The notes beneath the pieces are model-generated. The model saw only the letters and a list, made by a program, of their open reading frames with translations, was not told the DNA's origin and made no database searches. 64,000 nucleotides of DNA from assembly GCA_022579005.1 (NCBI GenBank), contig MU401660.1, positions 1 through 64,000 on the forward strand. The letters are read 5' to 3'. Source of the DNA: Poronia punctata. Lineage: Eukaryota; Ascomycota; Sordariomycetes; Xylariales; Xylariaceae. A program made the position numbers and the translations under genes. This document shows, in pieces, positions 24,819 through 37,646 of the stretch; within the stretch, counting starts at the first letter, position 1; each line of letters begins with the position of its first letter.

Positions 24819-27392
24819 GATTACAGATTGTCGTCAAACGATCTTATTCTGTGTCAAAAGGAAGTATATCACGATGATATGATTGATGGTGGGATTGTGT
24901 GAGGGAAATAACACAGGAAGTAGGTAGGTAGGAGAGGAAAATGTCTTTTTGAGGTGGTGGAAAGGTGGGAGGTCGATTGGTAGGATCGGGGGTGACGGAA
25001 GGGGGAAGTGGGATGTTTCTGCGACTGCACGTACTGTAGCTTGTTCTGACACGATTAGTGAGATCGTCAGGTGGGGTCGTTCATTACCCGTCTGTCTATT
25101 TTCATCTCCTGTCTGGAGGTATTTACGTACAACACTATAAACCTCATCTTATTTACACATATACATACATGCGACATACTGGCCATGAGCTTCAGCAGCT
25201 GTTGTCTCTTATACGATACAGTGCATATCCATACCTAGAGAAAGAAGAAGTCTTTGTATTCTGGGTATCGTAGGTGGGCGGCCGCCATACACGGTAGGTC
25301 ACCGTAGTTTATCTTGCTAGATAGGTAAATAGCTACTCGTAATCTGTGCCTGTGGCTGCAGTTTTCTAGCCAGACGAGAGATGATCTACTATCTGAGATA
25401 AATGCGGTGTTCCAGGTTGGCATTACAGCACTTTCCCCTTCGACCTGCTACTTCATTACCCAAATAGATGGCGCCCTCAAAACTCAACTGTTCATCGTCT
25501 CTTGTTGCCACCGAATGCTGACCCATCAAAACGTCAAATGTTTACGTCACCAAACACAAAACATCTACGTGTACGTAGCAACACACGGATATCGGGACTT
25601 AGTCCGATTTTTGTGCAGACGGTGAGGCAAACTTACTTGGGGGGTTTTCGTCTTGTTTTACTGATATGAATCATATCAAGTGAGAGAGAGTATGAGTTGT
25701 CCTGAAGATCACGCGGAATATTCCAAATCCCGGCTTGCTTCACTCTGTCTGTTTCGTATAGACGATACCTACTTCAGCGACAGAGAGCAGGAAAGAAACA
25801 GAACCTACCTAGCTAACCTCGCCAGATAGTAAATGATAGTACCTATTCGTAGACTATCTAGTAGCTGACTAGGTTCTATAAGCGCTTTGGTCTATCTTTG
25901 ACCAGGCTAGACCCGTAGAATGTTTCTAATCGACGCATGCGACATACTTGGCGCTTCCTTTTTTCGCCCTCAGTGAGCTATCTAATTACCCGATATAATT
26001 TTCTACTCAATTGCTCAGACTTTTTCCACCATGATATTATCCGGCGAAGTGGGGAACAGCCCGGCTTGCCGGTTTCGCAACATTGGATAAGGCACCTTCG
26101 ATACCGGGCAAGATAAGACGTAAAAGAAAGTCGGAACAACGTCCTTTATTTCTGTTGACGAAGCTATTCAAAGAAGAGCAATCCGATACCCATTTGTACA
26201 ATTGAAGGGCATATTGTGCGGGACTGGGTGATGCTACTTACAGATGTAAGTGCGCGTATTTCATAGATTTTGAACTTCTATCAGGAATCATATCATACAG
26301 CCTTACGACTTTAATCTGGCCACGTGCAATCCGACCAGGCACTTTGCCAAACTTAATAAGGAGCTCAGGCTTCTGTGTTACTACATACATGCTTCATCTG
26401 CAAGGTTGGATTCCGGATAAAACCTAGCCCAGAAATAGAGTACGACTGAAGTCTGAAGGAAAGAAAAATTTTCTTCTCCTTCCTTCTACACATATATCCC
26501 GTAGATCAAGGGTCGTAAGTAATCCAGCATTGCGGGATTGGGGGTCACGCCAAGAAATATATTTTATCAGTCAGGTGTGTCGCCATAACTCCACCATAAA
26601 AGCACTGCTGAATTCGGGTTATCTGATTTTCAAGGGTTCAGATTACTACGGGAAGTAAATCCACCACCCCGTTGCGGCTTATTACTACACTACGCTGGGT
26701 CTGTTTGGTATATTCTTACTCGGCTCAATCGCGTGTGTTGTTAACAGGTTCATCAGGATGCAAATTTGGATCGCCGGGTCTTGAAACTCTCATAACACAT
26801 CGTTATGACGGGCCAATAGTAAAAAAAACGTTGCGGCTCTGTCTCGCGCTACCTTTTATGTTGGGTGGTTAAAGTTTACCAGGATAATTACCTAACCTAA
26901 TGAGGTTGTACGAGTATTTGGCATTTGCAGATATTATTATTGCCCCTCCCCCTCATCAAGCAACCAGTGGCGTTTGGTTTTTTCCCGTAGAAATCATCAA
27001 GACGCATATAAATGGTGAGGAAGAAATTTGGCTTCTCTTCTATCGATGTGTTATGTTCAACTTTACAGAACTGCGCAAGGATATCTGTTCTGGTACCCAA
27101 GTTTCAACCTTTTTGTTGTCGGCATGAATTATGTGCATAGTACATTAGGTAAGTAGGTACCTAAGTACATACTGTACTTAGGTTAAGTAGGTACCTACAT
27201 TGGCGGGGTGTTACACCAATTGTAGGGGGCATGTTAGCGGTTTGCAAGTTTTTCCCTTATTTCCTAGACTGCATTGAACACCACATCTATCCAGGTCAAG
27301 GAAAAGAGGAGGAAATCACGGCCACCAACAGGAGTTGCAAACGAACTTGAAATAAATCCTCATTGTGGCAACAGAGAAACGCAATTTGAACG
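24819..27392. other. 2.6 kb gene-free interval
   Basis: No gene is recognised between transketolase (-) and the methyltransferase gene (+), which diverge. Short frames at 26672-27127 lack features. TACTCGTA-type words occur at 25334 and 26919. A cluster of TAGGTACCTA-like words lies near 27145-27200. Both promoters lie in this interval. Confidence 0.5.
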
Positions 27393-28730
27393 ATGAGGGA
27401 AAAGAATAAGCGGCCGGATAGGGCACCGGTAACCAACAACAGCAGAAAACCTCCCTCCAAGTCCTCTTCAAGTAAAAAGGGAGGAGGAACCAGTAAACCC
27501 AGCAAGAAAAATGATCCGCCACGCACGCCTCTGAAAGAAGCGGACGAAGAAGACATTCACGAAAAGGCGCGTCAGCAGGCGCTTCTAGATGTCTTCAGCA
27601 GTACCTTTGGCTCCGTACTGAGTGCTCCAGACTTCACTGCTCAGCTGCAGCAGCTCAAAGCGGCACTATTCCGGCGGGATTTCGAAGAAGCCTTTAGGAA
27701 CGAAGCTGCACTGGATGTCTATGCTGCGCGATGGTCGCCTACACGCGCTATGTGCTATGGGCGCATCTTTCGCCAAATCGATGGTCATTTGAGGCCCCCG
27801 AGACGGCGGTTAGATACGGCGAAGGGGAGAGAAGGAAATGAGAGCGAGCGAGGAATCGTTTCTGAGATTCAGGATGAACTTGCCAATGTTGAACTTGGAG
27901 AGCAATCCGGATCATCATCAAACGTCAGCGGACATGAGGACCACGACACGCTCCGGGTCCTCGCCATAGGCGGCGCGGCAGCTGAAATCGTGGCTTTTGC
28001 AGATTATGTCGCGGATAGCGGGATTCGAGCCGACATCACACTTCTCGACGTTGGTCCCTGGGAATCCGTGGTGCATAGATTACGTGCCGTCTTGGAGTCA
28101 GATCCTACTAGCGAAGACGGAAATAAGTCTGCTCTCATAAAAGCCTCGGATTTCCATGTCGATTTTGTGCAGAAGGATGTCCTTTCCCTGGATAAAGAAT
28201 ATCTCACGAAACTATTGATTTTAAACGACCAAGACAGAAATAACAGTGCTGGCGAGCCAGACGTGACCACGAACGCAGGCAATGACCCGCCCCGACGTCT
28301 GGACAACCCGAATCCAGTCTTGATTACACTGCTCTTCACGCTAAACGAGCTGTATACAGCAGGTGGGATAAAATTGACAACGTCCTTCCTTCGCTTTCTG
28401 ACGGATACCGTCGCACCGGGGACCCTTTTGCTCGTCGTCGATAGTCCCGGGAGCTACTCCGAGGCGGCTATCGGCAAAGAGGCGAAGAAATATCCGATGC
28501 AGTGGCTACTAGACCACACGATTCTTTCTGTGTCTGCAAAGGAAGCACAAACGGTGCCGGATCGGGATAAACCGGAGACAGTAGGATGCAAATGGGAAAA
28601 GATCGAATCGTGCGATTCGGCTTGGTTTCGCCTCTCCGAGGGGCTGAGATATCCCATTCAGTTGGAGAATATGCGGTATCAGCTACACTTGTATCGTTAT
28701 GGCCCATCGTCCAAGGGGGCAGGGACATGA
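27393..28730 (+). CDS. BMT6: Bmt6-like 25S rRNA (uridine-N3)-methyltransferase
   Basis: A single exon of 445 residues. The first 50 residues are basic and Ser/Lys-rich (MREKNKRPDRAP, KPPSKSSSSKKGGG), fitting nucleolar targeting. A helical segment follows with SPTRAMCYGRIF. From about residue 188 a class I SAM-dependent methyltransferase fold is visible: LRVLAIGGAAAEIVAFADY as the SAM-binding motif, then ADITLLDVGPWESVVHRL, and later VLITLLFTLNELYTAGG. The family methylates 25S rRNA (m3U2843 in yeast). A long acidic linker separates N- and C-terminal parts. Bmt5 is the main alternative, but the layout looks more like Bmt6. The 3' end faces the phosphatase gene with only 58 bp between stop codons. 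Confidence 0.78.
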   Translation: MREKNKRPDRAPVTNNSRKPPSKSSSSKKGGGTSKPSKKNDPPRTPLKEADEEDIHEKARQQALLDVFSSTFGSVLSAPDFTAQLQQLKAALFRRDFEEAFRNEAALDVYAARWSPTRAMCYGRIFRQIDGHLRPPRRRLDTAKGREGNESERGIVSEIQDELANVELGEQSGSSSNVSGHEDHDTLRVLAIGGAAAEIVAFADYVADSGIRADITLLDVGPWESVVHRLRAVLESDPTSEDGNKSALIKASDFHVDFVQKDVLSLDKEYLTKLLILNDQDRNNSAGEPDVTTNAGNDPPRRLDNPNPVLITLLFTLNELYTAGGIKLTTSFLRFLTDTVAPGTLLLVVDSPGSYSEAAIGKEAKKYPMQWLLDHTILSVSAKEAQTVPDRDKPETVGCKWEKIESCDSAWFRLSEGLRYPIQLENMRYQLHLYRYGPSSKGAGT

Positions 28731-28788
28731 GTAAAGATCATGGACACGTTTCGATTCATGGCTTATCTATCGACAAGGGCTGTTCAGT

Positions 28789-31700
28789 TCACGCCCAGAC
28801 CAACTTCTTGATGGTATGTCCTAACTGCTCGAGCAACCCTGTGGCTTTCCTGGCCTCTTCGAGCGATATGATATCGCCTCTTTCTATGAAACCGCCTTTC
28901 TTCGGAGCATTTGTGTCCTTGTCCTCCGCACCAGGCGACACGGCATCCCCCGTGCTCTCCGCGCTGTCGGTTTGGGCGGTATCTGTACTTAGAGTTGTGC
29001 CTTTGTCGACCGGTGGCGGCTGGCTTAGGAGCACCACCCTCTCGATCTCTGCTGCTATCAGATCAACCTGTTCCAGCTCCGTTAGTCGCTTGATACTACG
29101 CCCGTCAGAAAGAGCGGATTGCGCATATATGGCCTTGAGAGCGACCTTGCGCCGTTCTGGGGTAGCAGGCTCGGATTTGCCCGCTATCGTGTTGAAGATG
29201 CCGGATACTCTGGCTGATGCTGTCGACGCCGTCTTTGTCCCCGATTCACCCGACGTAGTAGACAAAGAGCGTGTATTGGTCCGCTTGATGTCCGTCTTTC
29301 CCGGCTCGTACGTGATGACCATGCCAACATTCTTGGCCTCGTCGGTTTGGGTCGACGACATGGTGGAGGTGATGTACGTCCCGATCTTGATCCCTACGAC
29401 ATGTGCGAGCTCTACGCGCTCAAACGAGGAGACTTTGTCCAGGCTCCAATCGAACCTGCAAAGGTATAGGGCCACATCTGTGAGCAATAAGACGACCTCC
29501 TCGAATGGCAGAGCCTTGATAGTGTCCGACACATGGGGGCTGAGGACCGTCCAGCCGCCGATGAAGTCCTCTTTCTCATCCTCGATCGCAATCTTCTGCG
29601 ATGTCTCTATGGCCAACTCTCGCATTTTGGCCATGGATACCCCGGGGTCTTTAGTCCTCATGGTGGTCTCGAATTCATCAAACACCAAGGAAGAAACATT
29701 GCCCAAAAAGAAGTCGATTGCCGCTTGGCTGAAATAATCATTGACCATTCTGTATATACGCGTTAGCCAGGTGTGTCTATTGATAGCGAGCCATGGACTC
29801 GTAGCTTGCTCACCCGTTGTAGAAACGTGTCAGCGAGAGACCCAGGTCGTTTACCATGCCTCGGTAGTCTCTCTTGCGCGTTCTAGTATAATCGCCTTTC
29901 ATAGCTGCAGTCGAGGCATCTAGATTTGGCCTGGTCAGCAAACACTGTCATGGCGTAACAATTTGTATAAAAAAAATAGTAGCGGGGAACATATCTGCAA
30001 GAGTCGAAAGACGAATCCACTTACACTGTTTGGAGATAGCATCCCCGTTATCAGCCCACAGCGTGTTGAACCATCTATTCTCTTGGTCGAGCTGGGCAGA
30101 CATATCGAATCCTTCTTCCTTGAGCTGTAGGTCGAGCATGAACTTCCCAAACGAACTCTGACAGACGTTTGTGCGATCTAAGCAGTCCATGCAGTTTGTC
30201 CGCAAAACCCCTTGCTGTATGCACTGCAATTTGCCGTCCAACTCTATAGTGCTTCCCGTCTTCTCTAACTTCTCGCCTAGTATGTCTAAAAGCTGGCTGA
30301 CATTTTGGAATTTCATCCCACGGCAGGCCGAGTGGAAATCGAACCATTCGTAATCCAAGAGTTTCGTGCCCTCGGGTCTGCCCTCGTTATACTTGTCCAC
30401 GTTTCTCTGGTATTCGTTGCCGATAATGGCCTCGACACCATGTTTCTCCACGAGATTTACCAGCTGCACTGAACCGTATGTGTTGCTCAGACGATTGAAA
30501 TGCTTAGAGAAGGCGCGGAAGTTGGCATCCGGAGAGTGCTGGAGGACGGGGATGGGCTTCAACGACCACGGTGATTGCGTGAAGAAAAGAGGTATGCTTC
30601 CTCTTACTTGCACGAAAGAGTAAAGCTTGGACGAAGGGCCCCATGACGGGGTGGAGAGGATCTGTTCCGTCTCGACCCAGTTAGCTGCGAACCCTTCCTC
30701 ATCCACCCCTCGTCGCAAGTAACGCAGTCCCGCTCGATTGATTGATCTCCGCGACAGTACAGTCAGCATGTACTCCTTTTCGGATGGACGGTGCTGGGTG
30801 GACGACGGCTCTGGGGCGGACGAGGTCGGTAGAGACGCTGCCATATCGCTCAATTCCACCGACTCCAACTGTGAGTCGACCTGCGGCGGATTTTGATCAA
30901 CCACAAATGATCGCTGGCCCACGAAGCCCTGGATCACGGGTAGTAAGAAAGCCTCTTCACCTAATGCTGTGAATGGCTTCAGCAAAGATTGGTTCCAGAA
31001 AAACGTGGGATCCGCCATCCTGTGTAGAGGCACATGTCGTGCTATGGACTCTTGGCTTGCTGTGCTCCGGGTAAGATCGATATCATATGAGAAGTAAAAG
31101 CTGTTGGAAGTCCCGAACCAGATATGAGCCATGCGTAGCAACTTGGGTATTAAGCTCTCGCCTGCCGTTGGCTCTGGTGGTGTGTCGACCTTCTCCCGGA
31201 CTACGGTACTGCTTAGCTCCTTTTCTTCTGGGCTCCCTTGGGCTCCCTTGCCACTTTCTGGCTCGTCGTCCCCAGGCAAGGCCGCTGTCGCTACCCCAGC
31301 GCCGCTGAGCCCCAGACTCCGCCGGCGCGGTGCCATCCAGCCCTTGTTGCCAAACCATTTCTTGGCAAAGCTGCCATAGCTGCCACCTCTTTTGTATACG
31401 TCTTCAGCTATACCGGTCTTGCCGCCGCCCGGCTCTCTCGGTTCGGACACTTCGCCCTCGCTTTGTGTGCCCGGTTCGTCGACGTCGTCGCCGCCGATAG
31501 CAGATGGTTGGGCATCTATCTCGCTCTCCGTGTCCGAGGTGTCGTGAAGGTGTCTTTCGGCCGACGCGCGTCGCTGTTTGTCGGCCGTATGGTCAATCGC
31601 TGTCGCGGCCTCTTCTTGGCTCTTACAGGGGGTAACGGCGACATCAGTAACCACGTAGACGGGATGTCCCCGGATTTGTGCAACTTGTTGTCGGCCCGTG

Positions 31701-32136
31701 ATGGTGACGAGATAGCTAAGCCGAGCGACGGTAAACAATCCTAGAGGCGAGACAGACTCAACGTTAGTCGCTGTATATATATGTCCTCTTCAAAGCTCGG
31801 CCGCCAGTTTATATAGACATAAGCATTCCCAAGTTGCGAGTTTTCTCCCCTCGCGGGCCATCCACTTTCGTTCCCTCTACAGCCAACCTCATGTACAACG
31901 GTTCCGGAGTACGCACCTATAATGCCAAATGCCTCGAAGGAGGATGCCGAAGAAGCCGCATCTACGGATGTCGCCTGGTCTCGTGGCACCACAGATACGG
32001 CTGCGTCGCCATATTTGACCTTGATAGGTGTTATTGGGCGCTGCTGTCCCTTTGCGTTTCCCTTGGCCGCTAGCGGTTGGATTATAATGCCATCGATTGC
32101 AGCGAAGATCAAAAGCTTTCTAGCCAAGCCGGGCAT
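28789..32136 (-). CDS. SacI plus hSac2-domain phosphoinositide phosphatase
   Basis: Model on the minus strand: exons 32136-31917, 31740-30025, 29919-29814 and 29749-28789. Introns are GTGCGT...TAG, GTAAGT...TAG and GTGAGC...CAG, and all phases agree, giving 1,000 residues. The start is MPGLARKLLIFAAIDGIIIQ. The first splice gives FGIIGLFTVARLSYLVTITG and AQIRGHPVYVVTDV, the Sac-domain N-lobe. The catalytic CX5R motif is NCMDCLDRTN (C590 to R596). The third exon joins AISKQ-YASTAAMKGDYTRTR. The C-terminal third (about 685-840) matches an hSac2/INPP5F-type domain (VSSLVFDEFETTMRTKDPG). No C-terminal membrane anchor is present, unlike Sac1. Family members remove a phosphate from phosphoinositides, INPP5F-type acting on PI4P on endosomes. 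A Ser/Glu-rich insert with a duplicated GGGCTCCCTT (about 31235-31255) lies inside the Sac domain. Confidence 0.88.
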
Positions 32137-33173
32137 GATATATCTTTAGAGCAACAAGGAGCCCAAACGTCACGGTGTCGGAATCGTCAGAGGTCTAGAG
32201 GGACATGGCACGACGAGCAACTTTGCATAGTAATGGGGACTAGCGAAGACAGAGGAACCAAAACGAATATATGGATCACGCGCTCAGACACTGAGTAAAA
32301 ATATGGTATTATAAACTATTTTAAGAAGTCACTACTGTAGTCGAAGTAGCTGGCCTTCGAGAGGTATATGTCAGAAGCCACAATAGTGTTGGTGCTAGAC
32401 GCAAATGGTGACGATGATATGTCTTGTATGGGAGGGGTACTACGACCGATATCAGAAGGTAACCTACACGTAGGTACTTCGTGAAGTGCCTAGTAGTTCA
32501 TATACTAGCTCACAGTAATGCGCTACAATTTAGGTGGTAATAATACGGGACTTGTTGTGTGGTTGGCTGCTGCATGTGCGGTTATGCAGGTATGGTGGGG
32601 TCCCATGCCTAGACCTGGTGACGTCGTCAATCTGCTTTTTGTTTGGCTGGCGTTTTGCAGTTGCTATGTACGAGTACGCACTTCGCTTTCAGGGGTAGCC
32701 GAACAGGTCCTTGAAAGACCGACTCATGAGGGCTTAAGAAAAGTTCGCGAGAAATGTCGTATATCATGCCGCGAGCGCCCGTCGATTGATTCCGTTAGAC
32801 TACTCCCTAGCCATCACAAACCACGCCCAGATAGACTGGTCAAAGATCAAGTGCATTGTTAGAACAGAATCAGCAAGAACATCTGTCTCGGTTTTGAGTG
32901 TATAAATTTTATTGATTCTCGTTTAGATTGATCTCCCTAGCTGACTCGGAGCCCATTGGCAAAGGTAACACACTATTTCATTGTCACTTGCCAAAACACA
33001 GGATCGGGTGTCTCGCGTGTCTTGACTGGGGTTTCCATCTGCACCGAGGTCCGATTTTACTTTGACCTCGTCCCTTAGCCCTTGATCACAATAACCCAGG
33101 AAGTACTTTTTCGAGCCGGCAAGGTCTTTCGATATTCCTAGCTCTGAGTCTCCGGGACTAGTTTGGAATGAGA
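32137..33173. other. gene-free interval
   Basis: About 1 kb between the start of the phosphatase gene and the stop of SNU13, both on the minus strand. A plus-strand frame at 32518-32862 has no recognisable feature. A TACGAGTA lies at 32669. Confidence 0.45.
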
Positions 33174-33882
33174 CTAGATCATGAGACGTTCGACCTTATC
33201 CTTCAAGGCGCGGATTTGGTTTTGGAGCTCGCTAGCCTCGTTGGTGGTGATGGACGCCCTGGGAACAGTGTTAGCATTCCCTCCTGCACAGAAGAGGCAC
33301 TGGTGAGACTTACGCTATCACAGATCGGCTGACATTGCATGCACGACCAAGTGCTACCTTGGAAGGAACATATACATAGCTATTATATGAATTAGATTTA
33401 ATTCCTATTATGGCCACGGGTGGAATGGATGGGGAGTCGTACGGTACGTTCTTGTCTTCGCAAAGAAGAGGGAGATGTAGGAGAATGGACAGAGGAGTAC
33501 AGTCGCCGGCGAGGATAATGATCTCGGAGACACCTACAAGTTGTATCGTCAGTATGTCATGCTTTTGGTCTGCTGTTGCCGAATATCGGGCCTTGTCTGC
33601 AAGAGAACTTACCACGAGACAGAGACTTGGTGCATTCGTTTGCGCCTCGCTTCAGTTGGCGGTAATCTAGCAGTTTGCGTTAGTAAAGAGTGATCGGTGG
33701 CAGTGTCGCCCATTGACGACTAGATGCCGCTTACGGCTGGCTTGCTGCACGAGATCGAGAATCTCTTGCGCGAGGGCAGCATCGGCCATGGGCCAGGCTA
33801 TTGTCCGTAGTATTAGCACACAATGTTGAAAATCGAAGACCAGGTATTCAGACTTACCAGCACTTTGTTCTTGACCAGACAT
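33174..33882 (-). CDS. SNU13: Snu13, 15.5K-type RNA-binding protein of U4 snRNP and box C/D snoRNP
   Basis: Model on the minus strand, six short exons: 33882-33858, 33797-33735, 33666-33613, 33533-33443, 33379-33314 and 33258-33174. All five introns are GT-AG and all phases agree. The product has 127 residues: [20 protein letters not shown], then [74 protein letters not shown] and ending [10 protein letters not shown]. This is a near-textbook L7Ae-family protein that binds kink-turns in U4 snRNA and box C/D snoRNAs, so it works in splicing and in rRNA 2'-O-methylation. Five introns in about 700 bp is high density for this window. Intron read-through made the unspliced frames look like unrelated short proteins. 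Confidence 0.97.
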
Positions 33883-34883
33883 CGTGTGTTTTAACGAAAG
33901 AGTCAGGGTTCCTTGCGTTGGCTCGCCCTGTGCGAAAGAAAAGGATATTGATGTCGTGGACGGGGGAATATGGTAAAGGCTTTTCTTTTGGAGGTTTATC
34001 AAAAGTCAAAAAATCTTTGGTACAGGATGGAGTCAATGCCCCCACTTTTATAGTACTGGAATCGGGGTTGAGTCACCCGATTCCGGTGGTGGAGCCGGCT
34101 ATCAATTTACAAGTAAATACAACTCCCGAAGTTGGACACCACCACTGGGATAGCTAGAGATCAAGGTACAAAACTGATTTATTTACCTGGCTTGAAGCTA
34201 CTTCCTTATTTTTGGTGACAATTTAATTGTCAAGGTGTGTTAAGCTGCATCCCTTCTATACCTCCCTACGCTTCCTAATACATCTCGGTACAAACCAGAA
34301 ATAAATTCCTAGTTCGAGATGTAATTCCGAGTACTCCGTTCCGTAGTCCTAAGTCACCTTGCTCGCCTTTCGCTGTTCAATTTGGCCACTGTATGGTTTT
34401 AGATATAGAAATAGGTACTAACATAGGCCGTTTCTAGAAATACTATATGGGTGCATTTCTCTACAATAGGCTTTAATTCGTACTTTATAGGTACGCGTAT
34501 GCGTACACGTACGTGTAGGTACCTACTTATTATGTACCTACCTGTAACACACAAGGTAGCCCCATTAACCTTTTCTGGTTGGTTGGACTTAGGTTAATCC
34601 GCTCCGGATTTTTTATGTAATCATCTGCCTGGAATCCCTGGCCGCCGCGAACCTTGAACCTCTGGAGCTTGGCCTGTAATAAAGCGTAACACTCGAACTC
34701 CAAAACAGCACCGCATACAGCACGCATCAGCTATTCAACCTCTCGACGGCCATTTTTCAGCTTATCCATCACATACAAACAACCCATCCAACCGACTACG
34801 ATATCAGCGCAGTCGTCTCGTGACCTGCATTGCGAGCTTTTCTCGGCCTTTCTGCCAACTTATTCCCTTTCGAAATCTACACA
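33883..34883. other. divergent promoter region SNU13 / V-ATPase c
   Basis: About 1 kb between two divergent housekeeping genes. It is moderately AT-rich with a dense group of ACGTAC, TAGGTACCTAC and GCGTATGCGTACACG words at 34490-34545. No gene is recognised. Confidence 0.5.
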
Positions 34884-35700
34884 ATGTCTGAATTCTCTGA
34901 AGCTTGGTACGTAATCATCAATTTCGCCCCCTAGAGCCCTGTGGTCTGCAACCCCCATCAGTATAGTGGCTCTCGTCATCGCGAGATCGCTCTGATGCCT
35001 ATGCATTCTCGAACCTAAAAGGCTACTGGCTTTTCGCTAACAATGTCTTACTCGCAGCCCGGTCTACGCGGTCCGTCCCCCTCCCCCTTAACGTGGCGAA
35101 GCTTCACCGGCCGTCGTGTGTGCCGTCATAGCGCTAGCATGATTGATACATATTCGATTTGGACAACCAGCTAACATCTACGACAGCCGTTCTTCGGTGC
35201 TATGGGCTGCACGGCTGCCATCGTCTTCACATGTCTCGGCGCTTCGTACGGAACGGCAAAGTCTGGTGTTGGTATCGCTGCCATGGGCGTGCTAAGGCCT
35301 GATCTTATCGTCAAGAGTGCGTGCCGTATCCCGTAACTATTTACCTACACGCGTTTACTGACACAATCGGACAGATATCGTCCCCGTCATTATGGCTGGT
35401 ATCATTGGTATCTACGGTCTTGTCGTCTCTGTTCTCATCTCGGATGGCTTGAAGCAGCAGCTTCCCCTGTACACTGGCTTCATTCAACTGGGCGCTGGTC
35501 TCGCTGTTGGTCTCGCTGGTATGGCTGCTGGCTTTGCTATCGGTATCGTAGGTGATGCCGGTGTCCGCGGAACTGCACAACAGCCCAGACTCTTCGTCGG
35601 CATGATCCTGATTCTCATTTTCGCCGAAGTCCTGGGTCTTTACGGACTTATCGTCGCTCTTCTGATGAACTCCAAGGCCTCCGTCGATGTTACCTGTTAG
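34884..35700 (+). CDS. VMA3: V-type proton ATPase subunit c (proteolipid)
   Basis: Model: exons 34884-34906, 35058-35070 (13 nt), 35187-35316 and 35375-35700, giving 163 residues. The product starts MSEFSEACPVYAPFFGAMG, continues [20 protein letters not shown] and [20 protein letters not shown], and ends [11 protein letters not shown]. Four membrane helices are visible. The proton-carrying glutamate in helix 4 is E140 ([12 protein letters not shown]). Subunit c forms the rotating membrane ring of the vacuolar ATPase. The 13-nt second exon encodes PVYA plus one base of the preceding Cys codon and is needed to restore the invariant CPVYAPFFG. The intron after it starts GTCCGT. Confidence 0.97.
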
Positions 35701-37646
35701 GATGCTGGGTCGAGACAAACAAGCCGGCCGACTCGTGGTCAACATTAGAACGAGGCATAGGTGCCAAGCTGTACCTAATTCGTGATCCTGTGCTTCGAAC
35801 AATGGAGTCATCCAAAGAAGACACAGGAGAGAAGCTTGTGGAAATAATGATAGATGTGGCCCGGAGACACGGGTCTGCCTATCAAGATGTTAGGACGGTG
35901 GATAGGGATTAAGTAATGACGGTGACGGTGACTGGGACTGGCATTTGTATTACTGGTTCAATTTTATGCCTTATACACTTATTGGTCGGTTTAGCATTAT
36001 AGACCGATTTCGGGTGAGATCGTGTACTGTAACCTAGGTTAGAGATTGAATTGCGCTGAGAATTATCATTGAAACCCCCATTATAATTCATCTGACGTTA
36101 TGTGTTTCCCGATGGTGGCTTCGTAGGCTACGCTTCTACACCTGGACCGGGCCGTGCTCAGAAGACCTGCCGGGTCACATCTGCCGTGGAAGGATGTGCC
36201 GAACCTAGGCGTGATGCTATCGTTTGCGAGCGCTCAGTATCAGTGGTATCATCCGGTGCTCCGTATAAGCTTCCAAGCTAACGGTCGTTTGCTTCTCCGA
36301 TCAGTCATAAGATGTGGTTAGGAGCTAGCGTTAGCAATGCAGCTTTCGGCATTGTAGGTATATTTCAGGGTCCATCTTTGGCTTACCCCCTATTCGGCAC
36401 AAGGTTATTCCATCCTGGGCTGGTGAGCATTGTGTTTATGGTAACAACCGCGCGTCCATCCACCGACCTATTCAGAGTTATGGATAATCTATCTATATCT
36501 TAGCAATCTGCCTTCTTCAAACCCGCGAAGCCAGCCTCATGCTACAATGAGTGCCGCCAACGACGATTACTCGTAAAGCATCCCCGTTCCAATCTGAATA
36601 TACAGTATCTGGGCTGTAGGCGCGGAGGTGTGACATCTGTTCGCATCCTCTCCGTTTCCCCCTTACGAACATTAGGTAAAGATGACAAGAAAGAGACATG
36701 AGCTAGCATTCCCAACCGGCCGGCTCGTTGCTGATTACTCCCGGCTTTGCGACGCTCTCTTGAGTCTGAACTCTCTGGTTCCTCCAGGTACGAATAGCTT
36801 GGAGCCTCCTCGCAGGTAATTTGACTTTCACCGGGCATGTAACTGTATAAGGTGCCCCATAACCATTTTACATTTGGGAGGGTCGCCCCGTGGTCGTTGG
36901 GGCGGTACTTGAGTTTTGAGCTGAGGTGAAGATCTACTTACTTACTCTATGCGTGGCCGCTGTCTTCATCTCAACACGTGCATTTGGACCTTGGTGACGT
37001 GAGCCGGCATGATGCGAGTGGTTGATGACGGAGTTTGTCTTATGATATCGGATAAATGCACCGCATTGTTATCGACCTGGAGCTATGTACGTAAACAGCT
37101 TTCCCCGCAACCTTTTAGGTGGCAAGGTGGAGTCCAATCTCGATTGCAAAAGCCAATCGGATCCTATTGGAAAAGGCGCCCCGTTTCTGTTCCCCACTAT
37201 TTCTATACAAATTCATTGAATTGTATGTTCTCACCCTCACATGCTGCCAACGTCGTTCTGGTTTTGTTCATTCCCAGCTCCCACCACCTAAATCAGCTCT
37301 GGCCGACCGTTTCGCCCATTAACCTCCGCGCTCCGGAGTGGTGATCTCCTCAAAAATCCTCACCTGAAATATAATCATCTACAGATACTTTTCCCAACTT
37401 ACAAATCGATTGACGACCATGAGCTCCGTTGGTCTTTAGGTGCCAGGAGGAACCTCGACAGATCGAATTCATCGCCCACCTCCACCCGTCGTCACGCAGC
37501 GCAACCCCGCGTCTATTGCATCTAGATACGACAGGAGCCATCGTCCAACTACATCATATTAGCTCTTGTCTCATCTCGAGCAGTATCTACTGCCAGCGAT
37601 TCGGCTTACCGAAACGAAATACCTCTCACCCCACCCGGTCGTCAAA
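35701..37646. other. 1.9 kb gene-free interval
   Basis: Between V-ATPase c and the PRELI gene no credible coding region is seen. Short frames at 36312-36838 and 37009-37344 lack features. The last 250 bp are pyrimidine-rich and probably the promoter and 5' UTR of the PRELI gene. Confidence 0.5.

Noticed and set aside
32518..32862. Plus-strand frame of 114 codons with a hydrophobic start
   Set aside because: No recognisable family, Kozak context or splice partner; probably chance.
35341..35811. Minus-strand frame of 156 codons
   Set aside because: It lies opposite the well-supported last exon of V-ATPase subunit c.
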